Assembly (NCBI GenBank): GCA_036925085.1
Contig: JAUPFP010000034.1
Span: 1,960,001 to 2,024,000, forward strand
Direction: 5' to 3'
Origin: Brachycybe producta
Taxonomy: Eukaryota > Arthropoda > Diplopoda > Playtdesmida > Andrognathidae
DNA length: 64,000 bases
Shown here: positions 1 through 10,737 of the stretch, piece by piece
Numbering within the stretch: position 1 is the first letter of the stretch
Layout of the letters: each line of letters begins with the position of its first letter
The notes under the pieces: model-generated
Told to the model about the DNA's origin: nothing
Seen by the model: the letters and a program-made list of their open reading frames with translations, nothing else
Database searches by the model: none
Translations under genes and position numbers: made by a program

Positions 1-205
1 AACAATAAAAAATATAAAAAAATATTGTCTGCTTAAAGTTTGCTCATTTTCAAACTGCCCACAAAAAGCTCATTTTAAAAGATAATCAAAATGAAAATAC
101 TCGTATGTAATTGAGCTAGCCCTTCTAGTTTTCAATAACACTTTCAAGTTTATCTTAACGTTGCTTGTGAATGACAGGAATAACCAAAGTTCGAGGGGCT
201 TTTAG
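1..205. repeat. Fold-back repeat family, partial copy cut by the window edge
   Basis: This is the distal half of a fold-back element seen many times in the window. It carries the diagnostic stretch in which a TCTGCTTAAAGTT core is followed by a CATTTTCAAACTG block and an arm ending in CCCTTCTAGTTT, then an AAGTT/CTTAA outer arm. The other half would lie left of base 1. Its nearest full relatives are at about 28.3, 33.0 and 61.4 kb. Confidence 0.6.
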
Positions 206-706
206 AGAGATTAGCTAGAGTTAATACCTTATCTACACCTAAAACGTTAAATGCTTTTAAACAAAGACCTGTTGTTTTAGTGGTTTCAATTTGTTCAGAT
301 ATAATTAATAACGTCAATTTTAAACTGTGTTCATGTCTTTAACAGGACTCCGGTATATAAGTCTACTAAACACATTTAACTCCAGTGTAGACATTGTATT
401 GCAGGAAGAAGGCTTTAGAACTATAAGTTTGTTTGTCTTTACAAGCTTTTATTCAACTTGACATGACAGTTGTTCGTTTGTGTCGACTTCTATTTCTCCT
501 ATTTTAACCAACTTCCCTATATGACCTTTTGTACACAACCTCCTCTACTAGTGCCACATGTTAATTTATCAAATTCTAACGGAGGATCCTCGAATGACCT
601 GTCCAGGATCCGCCGTTATAGGAGGGGCACCTTAAATTACTTACTTTTCAACAAAATAAAATTAAACTCCTGTTGTCCCCAAAACAAAACAAAAATCATG
701 TCTTAG

Positions 707-1110
707 TAGAAATAAAAGATTCGAATTCCGCGAATCTTGAAAAATGTTTGAGATACGAAAACTCAAATCTTAGTGCTTTTTTCGTCTTTCGCATCTTTCG
801 AATCCTAACCTAAAAAAACTGTTAAAATTTAGGCAAAATTAGGTTTAACTCCATTGACGTCCAATAGAAGCGTTCACTAACAAAAAACGGCCATTGTTGC
901 AATTTGGGTGTTGTACCCGGATCACCTTGTGGCGACCCTGAGTGCCGCCACACTTGTTTTTATTATTATTAATAATTTAATATTTAATATTATTTCATTT
1001 ATTTGTATCTTCTTAATGAATAATATAGAATTCTTTTATGAAGGATTCGAGAGATTCGAGAACCTTTTAGGATTCGGATTCGAGAAAATTTCGGATTCGT
1101 CCCACCTCTA
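707..1110. mobile_element. hAT-like MITE, copy A
   Basis: This copy matches the element at 25185-25599 over its whole length: a GATTCGAATTCCGCGAATC start, a shared middle containing CCATTGACGTCCAATAGAAG, an AT-rich stretch, and an end GGATTCGTCCCACCTCTA. The ends form imperfect inverted repeats of the GAATCC type. The target duplication is not recognisable here, but is clear in copy B. It has no coding capacity. Confidence 0.6.
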
Positions 1111-4100
1111 GTTTTTTTTTTTATATTTACTTGTTTCAGTTGTGATCATGGGTTATAACCTTATCGTCATATAGGTTTTTTTTTTAAAAAAAATAAAATT
1201 CAGAATGACCTGCTTATGTTTTTGGTAAGTTTTTCGGTCTCGAAAAATGATGATATTCCACTTGAGTTTGTATAGAGAACATTTAAGTCATATATACTGT
1301 ATAAGAAGAAAACAAAGTTTTCTCTCACCAAGCAGGTTCAGTATATTGACAAGAAAATTGTAGATCTATTTTATTTGTTCACGAATTCTTAAAACTCGTC
1401 CGTCGTCTTCAACAAACAAAAAAACAACAACCAAAAGAAGTATCTTCTTCTTGTGTAGTGTGTGTTCACAAATGGCACCATCTGTTTTGGTCACTTAAAA
1501 GTGGTGGTCAAAGTGGATAATAAAACAACAGTTGACAGTTTGAATTGATTTTTATTGTCTGTATAAAAAGTTGTGGCAGATGTTTCAAGAATTATTTTTA
1601 CTTTTTACTTTTTCATGTTTTTTTTTCAAAAAAAAAAAGCATAAAAAGATACGCTTCATATCTTGCCATTGAATTTTATTTCTTCTTTTCTTTTCTCAAT
1701 TTCTATCGTTTCCTTTTTTAAATATATGGTATTTGAAAACATTGCTGACATTCATGAGCCATCTAGAGAATATGTTGTTTTTCGGTTGTTGTTGTTGTTT
1801 TTTTTCTCTCTCTCTTTCTCTTCTTCTGTAAATTATAATATTCACTTTTCTCATAGAAATTAATGATGGGTCACACATACCGAAAATAATTTGACTAAAA
1901 AATGAATGTAACTAATTTGGATCAATTCTGTTTAGTTCTATTTATTTGGCTGAAAAAGTATGTAGATAAATGATTAAAATTGTTTCTTTTTTGTAACACG
2001 GAATTACATTTTCTGAGCCAATAAGAAGGGTAGTTTTTGAGGCGCGTCATTTTTAGGACTCCACCTGTTTTTTTTTTGTTTCCCACTTGTTTTATAAACT
2101 CAACAAATTCCTTGAAATGTTTTTTTTTATTGTAATGTGTGAGAACCTTTGTGTGCGGAGGAACACAGAAATATAGCTTAAAATGTATTCTGACTTTGTA
2201 CAGTAATTCGTTTCCCGGCTATTCAATTAGCATTTTTTCGATATAACACTGTTTTAATTTTATGCCATATGCTTAAAAATTTGATCTTATAGCTGTGTTT
2301 AGACTTTTTGCATATTGTCTGTTTATTTTAGTAATTCTGCAAATTGCCTAAAATGTGTTGCATTTTTCAGAGTCACTAGCAATTTGGTGGTTTTGCAGAT
2401 TGCCTAGAAAATCTGTAGAATTATTAATTTCGCTGATTGACAGTAAGATATATACAGTAATGGTGATCATCATTTCCTTCACCTTCTCCCGCAGTATGCA
2501 GGGTCGGCCTTACGGGTTCTATCTCTCCACTTCTTTCGATTTTGTGCCAAGGAACTCCCAGAGACCCCATATGCCCCCATATGATGATAATGATGATGGT
2601 TTGGCTCCGTTCTGGCTCCCCATGCATACACTGAAGGCGCATGCATTGATTTAGGCGCTCATGCACAACCTAGCGCAGTACATACATAATATTTCGTTAT
2701 TATGTAGTTAATAAATGTTAACTATTTAGTTGTTTCTTAGTGTTTTATAACTTTTTACTTAATTTTGATACAGCTTTCCGAACAATGCGAACGAATTAAT
2801 TTGATTTCTATTAATTCTTACGGATAATACTTTTTTTCGTTTAACGCGTTTTCGGTTAGCGTTCAAGTTTTCAAGACTGAATTAACAACACTAGACTGGA
2901 AATTTCTGTATTTCTATTTAAATTTTTTTTTTGTTTTTATTATGCATGTGTGATCTAGCCCTTATAGAATGTCTGCTGAATATTTATTTATTCTAGAGCA
3001 TACTGTGTGTGAGTGAACACAAATACACAAACAAACTTCGTGTCTTCTTGATACATTGGTGCTTTTATTTCAGTATGTTATAAAGTGCAATTATTTATAT
3101 GAAAACAAACAAACAAGACACACAAAAATAAAAAGCTTCATTTTCTGTCAAAATTTGTTTCATTTTGTTTTGTGGTTCGTTGGTTAAGACCCATTTATTT
3201 CTCAAATGAAGATTGTCATTTTGAGAGAGAGAGCACTTATAAAACATGAGAAGGTTTCATTTTCAATGTGCTATTTGTTAGATTGTGGACTATTAAATCC
3301 AATCAGTTACTATAAACTAAAAATGTACTTTTTTTTTCTTCTTCTCCTTTCTTTATTTCGTTTTTTTTGGTTTTGTAATGGTAATTGTTCTGAAACACTA
3401 AAAATAGAAGAACCTTATCGTGCCCCTTGATAGTAGGCAATCACTGATAGCATAATTGCATTGTGATTTACATGTATAATTTGTATATTAATGGGGTTAT
3501 TTTTCAAACTTTGGTTAGTTTTTAGATAAAATATGTCTGTATACTATGTATACTATGACAATTATGAGGGTAATATACATTAATTGTTATTGTTAGGTCA
3601 TAAGGGCTCATACAATTAAAAATTTAGTTACCCTTTAAAAGAAACGAACATTTGTAAGCTATTTTAAGAGATCAGACTGACTAAAAATGTATTTCCTGTT
3701 AGCCGTTTTTGTGTTAAATGGGTTTCACTGTATTTTAATAGTAATGATTATAAGGGCTATGTTTACGAGGGAAAACATAAATACTTTTAACTTTGTCTTG
3801 AACCCTCAGAGCAAGGTCCAACACTGAGAACCCATTTTTAATGAGTATTCTTTAACAGGGTTCAAGTGCCATGTTTTTCCTTCTTGAATTTTGGCATTCT
3901 CGAGAATAAGACCTCGTCCCCTGTAATGTGGCAATCACTGCAAGCATTGTAATTAACATAATTTTTCAAATAAATTTTGGTCACAAATTTATTTTGGAAA
4001 TTTACCACTACTGGATACTTTTCTCTCTGAATAGGATTTCAAGATAGAAAAGTTATTTTTTTTCCAAGTGATTTTTATTTGTTGAACCTTGCTTAGAGGG

Positions 4101-4470
4101 TTCCCCCACTTGTAGTTCAAGTACTGAGTTATCCTCTCGAGTTTGGTCCTTAAGTTTGTAAAGTTGTAAGTGGTAATATTAAGAAGAAATTCAAAGTTTG
4201 TTAGAAACTAGAAGAGTAAAATAATAATCTAAAAAATCTCACAAATTTATTACAAAATCAAGTAGCCCATTTTGGAACTTCCATAACAAGTTTATTTTGA
4301 ACGATATCGTCATTGAAATTCAGCTTTAAAGTGAGTTCAGTAGTGATACCAAAATATAATTCAATAAAATAGATGAATAGACATCTATTTTTGAACTAAA
4401 GGGTATACGATTTATGCAAATAAAATAAACCTAACGCCCCTGTAGAGTCTGTCGTTTATTTATTTCCGTT
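1111..4470. other. AT-rich non-coding stretch with MITE fragments
   Basis: I see no credible exon. From about 1866 the sequence GGGTCACACATACCG and, from about 2125, GTGTGAGAACCTTTGTGTGCGG belong to the same MITE family as 26608-26890 and 36487-36838. A possible right end of that element is the GCATGTGTGATC near 2944. Between them, 2331-2456 holds a partial copy of the mariner-like MITE found intact at 10539-10737. The rest is AT-rich with poly-T runs. Pieces near 3800 and 4090 resemble the minisatellite unit at 59.2 kb (GGGTTCAAGTTGAAACC type). Confidence 0.4.
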
Positions 4471-4492
4471 TTGCTCTCTCCTTTATTTGTGA

Positions 4493-4574
<82 letters not shown>

Positions 4575-4596
4575 TCACAAATAAAGGAGAGAGCAA

Positions 4597-4681
<85 letters not shown>
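4471..4681. repeat. Palindrome with (TA)n loop, followed by a second (TA)n tract
   Basis: Arms at 4471-4496 and 4571-4596 are perfect 26-bp reverse complements (TTGCTCTCTCCTTTATTTGT at the left end). They enclose a (TA)n tract of about 70 bp. A second (TA)n tract runs from about 4604 to 4681 and is followed by a third, degraded copy of the arm (ATCACAATAGAGCAAA). Extruded as a cruciform, the arms plus AT loop would form a very stable hairpin. Confidence 0.9.
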
Positions 4682-4685
<4 letters not shown>

Positions 4686-5179
4686 AATAGAGCAAAGATA
4701 TCAATTTTTTTTCTTCTATGGATCTTCTTTTTATATTAAAAAAAACCTCTTTGTCCTAAATACTCGTAATTCATCGTTTTCTAACTTTTTTGAAAAAAAA
4801 AGATGATGATGTTCTTTCCTTTTTAAGTCAACCATGTCTAATGTATGACTCTTATATAATATGAAATTGTTTATCAGCAGTTTTTTTTATGAAGAGAAGA
4901 AGTCTTTTAAGATTATTACTTTGTACTTTCATTTTATGATGTTTTTTTTTACCCTCTTAAATGTCTATCCTAAACCCGTTTTTATCATGTCCGTGTTATT
5001 AACAGTTCGTTTTTTTTAAAGAGAGAGAAAGAGAGAAAGAAAAAAAACATTTTGAAAACATCGTAATGTTCAGTAATATCTTTTAACCCGAATTTAAGAA
5101 AGAAACTTTTCATTTTGAACTTCAACTTGAACCCTCCTCCTATCTTGAGTTTCACAATATAAAAAAAAACTTTTGTTAA

Positions 5180-5310
5180 AATGGTTTATGAACAGTTGAT
5201 TATTTTCGAACTCAAGATTATTCTGTCTTAGAAAGTAGTGTTTTAGAAACTAGAAGGGGTAGCTCAATTCACTTACGGGTATTTTCATGTTGATATCTCA
5301 CGAACATAAT
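5180..5310. repeat. Fold-back repeat family, half copy
   Basis: It starts with GGTTTATGAACAGTTGATTA and runs through TTCGAACTCAAGATTATTCTG to GTGTTTTAGAAACTAGAAGG and GGGTATTTTCATGTTGATAT. This is the left arm of the fold-back family. The complementary right arm is not found immediately downstream, so this copy is truncated. Confidence 0.5.
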
Positions 5311-5869
5311 TTTGTTATATTTCATTAAATCTATACCCTTTGTATAATATACATCTTGTGAATATGAACAAATGTTAGAAAGAAATGTTGAAAACTTTCA
5401 TTTAAATTTTCTATTGTCAGTCTTATCGATTTTAGTGAATTTTTATTTTTAGGCTTCTCTTATGAAATTGTCGGTTTTTTTCGTGAAATTAATGAGTTAG
5501 ATTTCCTATTGTTCATTATTTAATTACACTGTGATAACGTTGCAACTGATTTATTTAATTCTTCTAAGAGAGAAGATGAAAAGTTAATTATTCACTATAA
5601 ATGTAAGGGTGGGGGCGTACAGAAAGACGAATGGGTGGAGGGGATCTATTGTAATGCTTCTTGATTTTTATCAATTGAAATTCTTCCTTTAAGTTGTGTA
5701 GTTGTTGGATATTTTTTTATGAGATTATTGTATGATGAAAGAAAATCTAAATTGGTCTGAAGCAACAAAAGAGTTAACGAAAGTGTTAAAGATATTTTTA
5801 TGATGATATCTTCTAAAGTAAACTTTTTTATGGTAGTTCGAAAATTTCAATTTTGGTTATTATCTCTAG

Positions 5870-6585
5870 CAGTGGTTCCCAAACTTTTTCTTTTTTGCTC
5901 ACGGCACAGTATTGCTTGGTGTGCCGCGATTTCTCCAGGTAAAAAAAAAAACCTAGAGAAATCGCGGTACACCAAGCAAGACTCGCTGCACACTTAAGTG
6001 TGTCATGGAATACATTATGGAACCCAATGGTTTAGTGCAAGCATGTCAAACTCAAAGGCTAACACGGGCCAAATAAACAAGGTCTAAGTTTATGTGGGCC
6101 ACAAAAAAAACTTTCATTTTTAGAAACGTAGGTTTATTTCGAAACGTACAGTACCGATATAAAAAGAACAAAGACAGTAGATTATTTTAGAAATGTAATA
6201 ACGGCAGCACAAAATGAGAATTTTAATATATTTCAATGGTGAGAAAAAGGAATGAATGGGTAAAAAAAGGTAGTAAATTAATAAAAGTAGTAGTATATAA
6301 TTAGAAATTTTAAAAATTAAGCTACGAAATTTTTATTAAAACTTTTCTTACATACCGTTATAATGGCTGGGCCATAAAAATATTTGTTGTGAGCCGCGAA
6401 TTTGACATGCTTTGTGTTATAAGACATAAAGAAAACTGGCTGCTAGCAGCCAGATAGGCCTATCTTTCCAAAGGAGTTAAAATTTATTTAAAAATATTAA
6501 ATTATATTATCATATTCATTATATAAGATCGAAAATATCGCAGCACACCTAGCAAAACTAATGGCACACCCTTTGGGAATCACTG
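5870..6585. mobile_element. hAT-like MITE with CAGTGGTTCCCAAAC termini
   Basis: The left end CAGTGGTTCCCAAACTTTTT and the right end CCTTTGGGAATCACTG are inverted repeats of a type widespread in hAT elements. The same termini bound the element at 21087-21550. Directly inside the left end, 5911-5980 is a hairpin of GCTTGGTGTGCCGCGATTTC against its reverse complement. A second hAT-type element is nested at 6038-6414. I did not find a clean 8-bp target duplication at this copy. Confidence 0.65.
6038..6414. mobile_element. Nested hAT-like MITE with CAAGCATGTCAAACTC termini
   Basis: The left end CAAGCATGTCAAACTCAAAG and the right end GCGAATTTGACATGCTTTG are inverted repeats resembling the GTGTCAAACTC ends of Charlie-like hAT elements. 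Both ends carry a GGGCC/GGCCC block nearby. It sits inside the 5870-6585 element, so it inserted later. Confidence 0.55.
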
Positions 6586-6911
6586 ACCTATTTGCTTACA
6601 CCTTTCTTTACTCATCTAGTTTTTATGAAGCTCGAAATTGCTTCAATTTTTTTTTTTTTTTTGCTTTTCTCAATACACGATGCAGAATTTAGACCCCCTA
6701 ATTCAAGAGGAAAATTTGGCACTTGAACTTCGACTTGAACCTTCTGAAGAAGCTTCACTTCTCACATAAAATTCTTTTTGAGGTCATTCAGTAAAACTGT
6801 ATTTCTCTGTGTTGATAAAAAAAAACCTCTTTTGAGAGTTCAGATTGATTTTCGAGCAACGGAATTTCTTTCTTGAATTTAAGCCTTATTCGAAAACCGC
6901 TGAAAGAAAAT

Positions 6912-7013
6912 TCTGGCGCCCACCGAAAAGAAACCCTGGCGCCCACCGAAAAGAAACCCTGGCGCCCACCGAAAAGAAACCCTGGCGCCCACCGAAAAGA
7001 AACCCTGGCGCCA
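6912..7013. repeat. 23-bp minisatellite, about 4.5 units
   Basis: The unit is CTGGCGCCCACCGAAAAGAA plus ACC. It is nearly perfect and unusually GC-rich for this window. Because 23 is not a multiple of three, translation rotates through all frames and stays open by chance, which creates repetitive open frames on both strands. I do not regard these as genes. Confidence 0.9.
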
Positions 7014-7414
7014 AAGATTCTTTTGAGAATAGGATATTTGTGGCGTTATTTTGGAGGGTTTTTGGCCCACCTTCTACTCCTCCTCCTTCCTCCTCATAAT
7101 TCTCTACTTTTTTGATAGTCCGCTATTAATTGCAACAGATGCGTTTGATCGTTTTTTAATATTACAATAAATAAAAAGAAATTGTTTTCTTAATGGGTCC
7201 TAGATTCATTATTTATGTAAATTCATTTTATCATTATAGTTTAGTCCATATACATAAAGAAATATCGATTACAAGTCTATTGTTGACTTTTCTAAAAAAA
7301 AAAACTTCATTTAATTTTTTACGAGCTCGTAGTTTTATCCCAAATATTGTCATTAAAATGATTAGACCTAAATATTATTCAAGAAGGAATCAGGGCTCTT
7401 GGTATTTAATTATA

Positions 7415-7645
7415 CGTGCCTCATTGTAAGGAGAAGCTTTATGACGTCAGTGGGGTTGATGAAAAATTTTGGCTTGTGTCATTTTGTCTAATTAAAAAGG
7501 GGGTAATAACAAAAGAACTGCTTGGTGGATCTCTTTTGTTTAAACTGTTGATACCATCATTCCATTTCTGTCAGACGAAATGATACAATTTTAAATTTTG
7601 TTAACCCATCTGACGTCAGAAGCTTATGCTTATGATGAGGCAGGT
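7415..7645. mobile_element. MITE of the GCTTxTGACGTCAG family
   Basis: The left arm is TGCCTCATTGTAAGGAGAAG followed by CTTTATGACGTCAGTGGGG. The right arm is the reverse complement (CCCATCTGACGTCAGAAGCTTATGC then TGATGAGGCA). Relatives lie at about 15712-15905, 42412-42650 (inside an HDAC1 intron) and twice at 57.1-57.5 kb. Each arm carries a TGACGTCA palindrome, the consensus CREB/ATF site. No coding capacity. Confidence 0.6.
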
Positions 7646-10230
7646 ATAAAACCCATATGAGTACTGAGTAGGGGCCAACATTGAAAAATTTTGTTCAAAG
7701 GTATGTTCAATAAAAAACAGGTTTTTATTTCTGAGTTCGAACTCTTCTGGTGGTTCTTTTATTTGCTAGGTTTTCTTCTTGAATTTGGGCCTTAATTTTT
7801 TTTTTATGTATGTAAAGTTTGCAAAATCCTTGTCAGTATGACTTTTTAATAAAAATTAGTTCTATTTTGAACTTGATGTTTGCTTCCTTCAAGCTCCCCC
7901 CAAAAAAAGACAATCTCCAGAGAAAGACATTTTCAGAATTGATGTTTTTTGCGCCGGAGTCATGAATTATGATAAATGTTATTGGTTTGCCATAAATGAC
8001 AGTTTGAGCATATTTCAAATGACATGTTGAATTTTTTTTTTCTTTCTCTCGCTTCTCTTTTTTTTTTCAGATGTGCACTTGCCTTTTTCCGCATGAAAAA
8101 TTTAAAAGAAGGTTTGTTTTCTTGGACATACCTTCGTATGTTTATGCAAACACAACCACTTTTACTAAGTAAACTTTAACTTTATTAACTCTGATAACAG
8201 GCAAATTGGCATATGTGTCATTTTACAGAATGTACTAGTCAATATGCAAAAACCACACATTCTATACGCATTTTAGGCACGGCTGTAACAAGGCTATCTC
8301 AAGCCATGGTCTAAACTATTTTACAGACTTTTTTTTACTGTCTTCGTGCTTTATTAAACATGCACATAATATTATCACAAATAATTTAAAAAAAATTCAA
8401 TTATTATTACACTGATTAATATTTGGAAATTTTTAAAATTATGTGATACAAAAATGGTTTAGAAAAGTAATTTTAAATGTGACAACATAATTACAATACA
8501 TTTTATAATAATGTGTTAATAAAAAATATTTGAAGACTATATAAACTTTTGTTGTAAATGTTTATGCATTAGAATGTTTTGTTGTCTTTTAGGACCCCCC
8601 CCCCCCCACCCCTTTTGAAGTAAGGCTCTGGTCTGGAGAACCAGTAAAACCCACTATAGTTATGGCCGTGATTTTAAGCAATGTACAGAATGCATAAAAC
8701 AACAAGCCAATCTTGAATAGGTTTCTTGTTATATAGGCATGCTTGCCATGACAGATTTACAGCTAAGGACATCTTCAACGATTCCATATCAAATGATGAC
8801 GAGGGTTTGTGTTGGAGGCTAGAAATTATTGGGATCACATTTGAGTGCCTAGTGTGCTGGCGCTTCTGGATGAAGACCATATTAACGTCCTCTATCTCCA
8901 GTTTAGTAACCAGATGGTTACAGTGAACCAAATTAGCATATTCCAATTTTATTACCTAAAAGCGTTGCTAGCTAGCCTCTACTTTCAATTGTTCGTCGTT
9001 AAAAATAGAATCATTTGAGATGATAGAACACAACACATTTTACTACAGGTATTGGTTGTTGTTATTTGTTGAGATTGTCTAGATAGTAAAATGTTCAGAG
9101 ACTATAAAAGAAAAACTTTTAATATAAATTCTTTTGACTTGTTTTGTTTTTAGATCTGGTATCTGAGTATATAAATTTCAAATAGAGCCAGTTTCCATTT
9201 TATTTGAATGTACTGTATATGTATATACAAGTTGGATAATATTGGAACTGTAAAGTGGTTTTCTTTATTTTTTTTTTGTCTATGTAACAATTTTAAATTG
9301 TAAACCCTATAGGCTATTTGTGTTTTTGGGGGGTCTTGTGTTTGTTTTCAGACACTTTTTTCTTGATAATTTGATTGAGATTGAATATAGTTCTGTTGTT
9401 CTGGGTTTTTTTATTATATGCCATTTATTCCATTTTCCAAAGTGTATATTTTCATTTTTTTATGTAAGAAATCTGAAAAACGCAGTATTTTTTTTATATA
9501 TAACAATCATTATATTTCCATCTATCATTTTTATTCACATCTCAAGAGTGTCTATGAATTTTCTTATTTTCTATCTGGAATATGGATGTGACACAATGGC
9601 AACATTTCGATTTCCACCAACTGTTTCCATATATACATGTGGTGTAAATGTTTGGAGGGTGGTGTTCAAATGGTATTCATTTGCAGAGTGGCACGCGGGC
9701 ATCTAATCCCGTGGTTTCTAAATGTTTTTCTGTTGATGCAATTGGAAAGTGGAAAGTGGGTGCAATTGGAAACAAAAGAACAAGCTATTTATCTGTAAAG
9801 AAAGCAGAAAAGTATCATCATCATCATCATCCAGAAACAACACGTGAATTTTTAGCCACATCTGTAACAAAAACGTCTCAGAAAACCGTACTAGCTCCGC
9901 TGTAAGAAATTAATTATCAACTCCACATACATGCATGTACTTGAGAAAATTTAAATCGAAATATGGCGACCGTCAGTGGTTGTATGGCCTCATATTTTAG
10001 GAGAAAATTGGCAAAACGAAGAACCATACATGTACAAAAAAATGGGTGGAGTAATGACCCTTCTAGATTCTTTACAGCACAAAGAAATAGATTATTGTTT
10101 GAGAATGCACCCAGCAAGCAACGCCCAACTATTCTTTTCCGTGAGAAAAAGGCCTACACTGAACATTTAAAGTTGGTTACAGACTTGTGCATTTTTTTCT
10201 GTAACGTCTCCTGATCGTGTGATGGCACCC
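7646..10230. other. Non-coding stretch with two weak open frames
   Basis: Mostly AT-rich. Two patches are less AT-rich and could be old exons or transposon fossils: 8674-8946 (open on the minus strand for 90 codons) and 9687-10200 (open on plus, with an AG acceptor-like site near 9686 and a GTAAGA donor-like site near 9902). I recognise neither product. A C13 homopolymer lies at about 8597. Confidence 0.25.
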
Positions 10231-10394
10231 ACAGACGAGCAACAGGACTGCACAAAGTGGCCAGCATTGTGGCCAGCAAAAAAAAAAAAAAAACAGTTTC
10301 AGATGATTTCCATAGCAACGCATTGCTAGCCACAGTGCAGCCACCGGTCGTCGCTATCGTCCCATCTCAACTGCTAAAAGTCGCTCGTCTGTGA
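10231..10394. mobile_element. Possible MITE with CACAGACGAGC termini
   Basis: CACAGACGAGCAAC at the left is matched by GTCGCTCGTCTGTG at the right. Just inside, GGCCAGCATTG is loosely mirrored by CATTGCTAGCCAC. The element is about 165 bp and more GC-rich than its surroundings. No convincing target duplication was found. Confidence 0.4.
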
Positions 10395-10538
10395 GCGTCC
10401 TAAATATAAAGCTGTTTGCCTAATAAATAGGTGGGACAGAGTTCTATCAAACACATCCACACACACCTACATACATGTCTATGTACACAAATATGGAACA
10501 ACTATTCAGTTTAATGAAAACATTGACTAATATATATA

Positions 10539-10737
10539 TGTTACTGTCAATCTGCGGAATCATTCAATCTGCAGATTGCCTAGGCAATCTGCAAAACAAC
10601 CAACTTGTTATTGAATCTGCAAAATTCAATACCTAAAATGGATTGAATTTTGCAGATTAACTAGCAGGTTTTTGTTTTGTTTTGCAGATTGCCCAGGAAA
10701 TCTGCAAATTGACTGATTCCGCAGATTGACAGTAACA
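10539..10737. mobile_element. Tc1/mariner-type MITE with TA target duplication
   Basis: Terminal inverted repeats begin TGTTACTGTCAATCTGCGGA and extend about 60 bp inward through repeated GCAGATTGCC motifs. The element is flanked on both sides by TA, the Tc1/mariner signature. A truncated relative lies at 2331-2456. At 199 bp it is non-autonomous. Confidence 0.8.

Noticed and set aside
4483-4704. Minus-strand open frame rich in Ile-Tyr repeats
   Set aside because: Translation of a (TA)n microsatellite.
6845-7115. Overlapping open frames on both strands with repeated HRKETLAPT / TEKKPWRPP-like text
   Set aside because: They are the three frames of a 23-bp minisatellite; no coding signal outside it.
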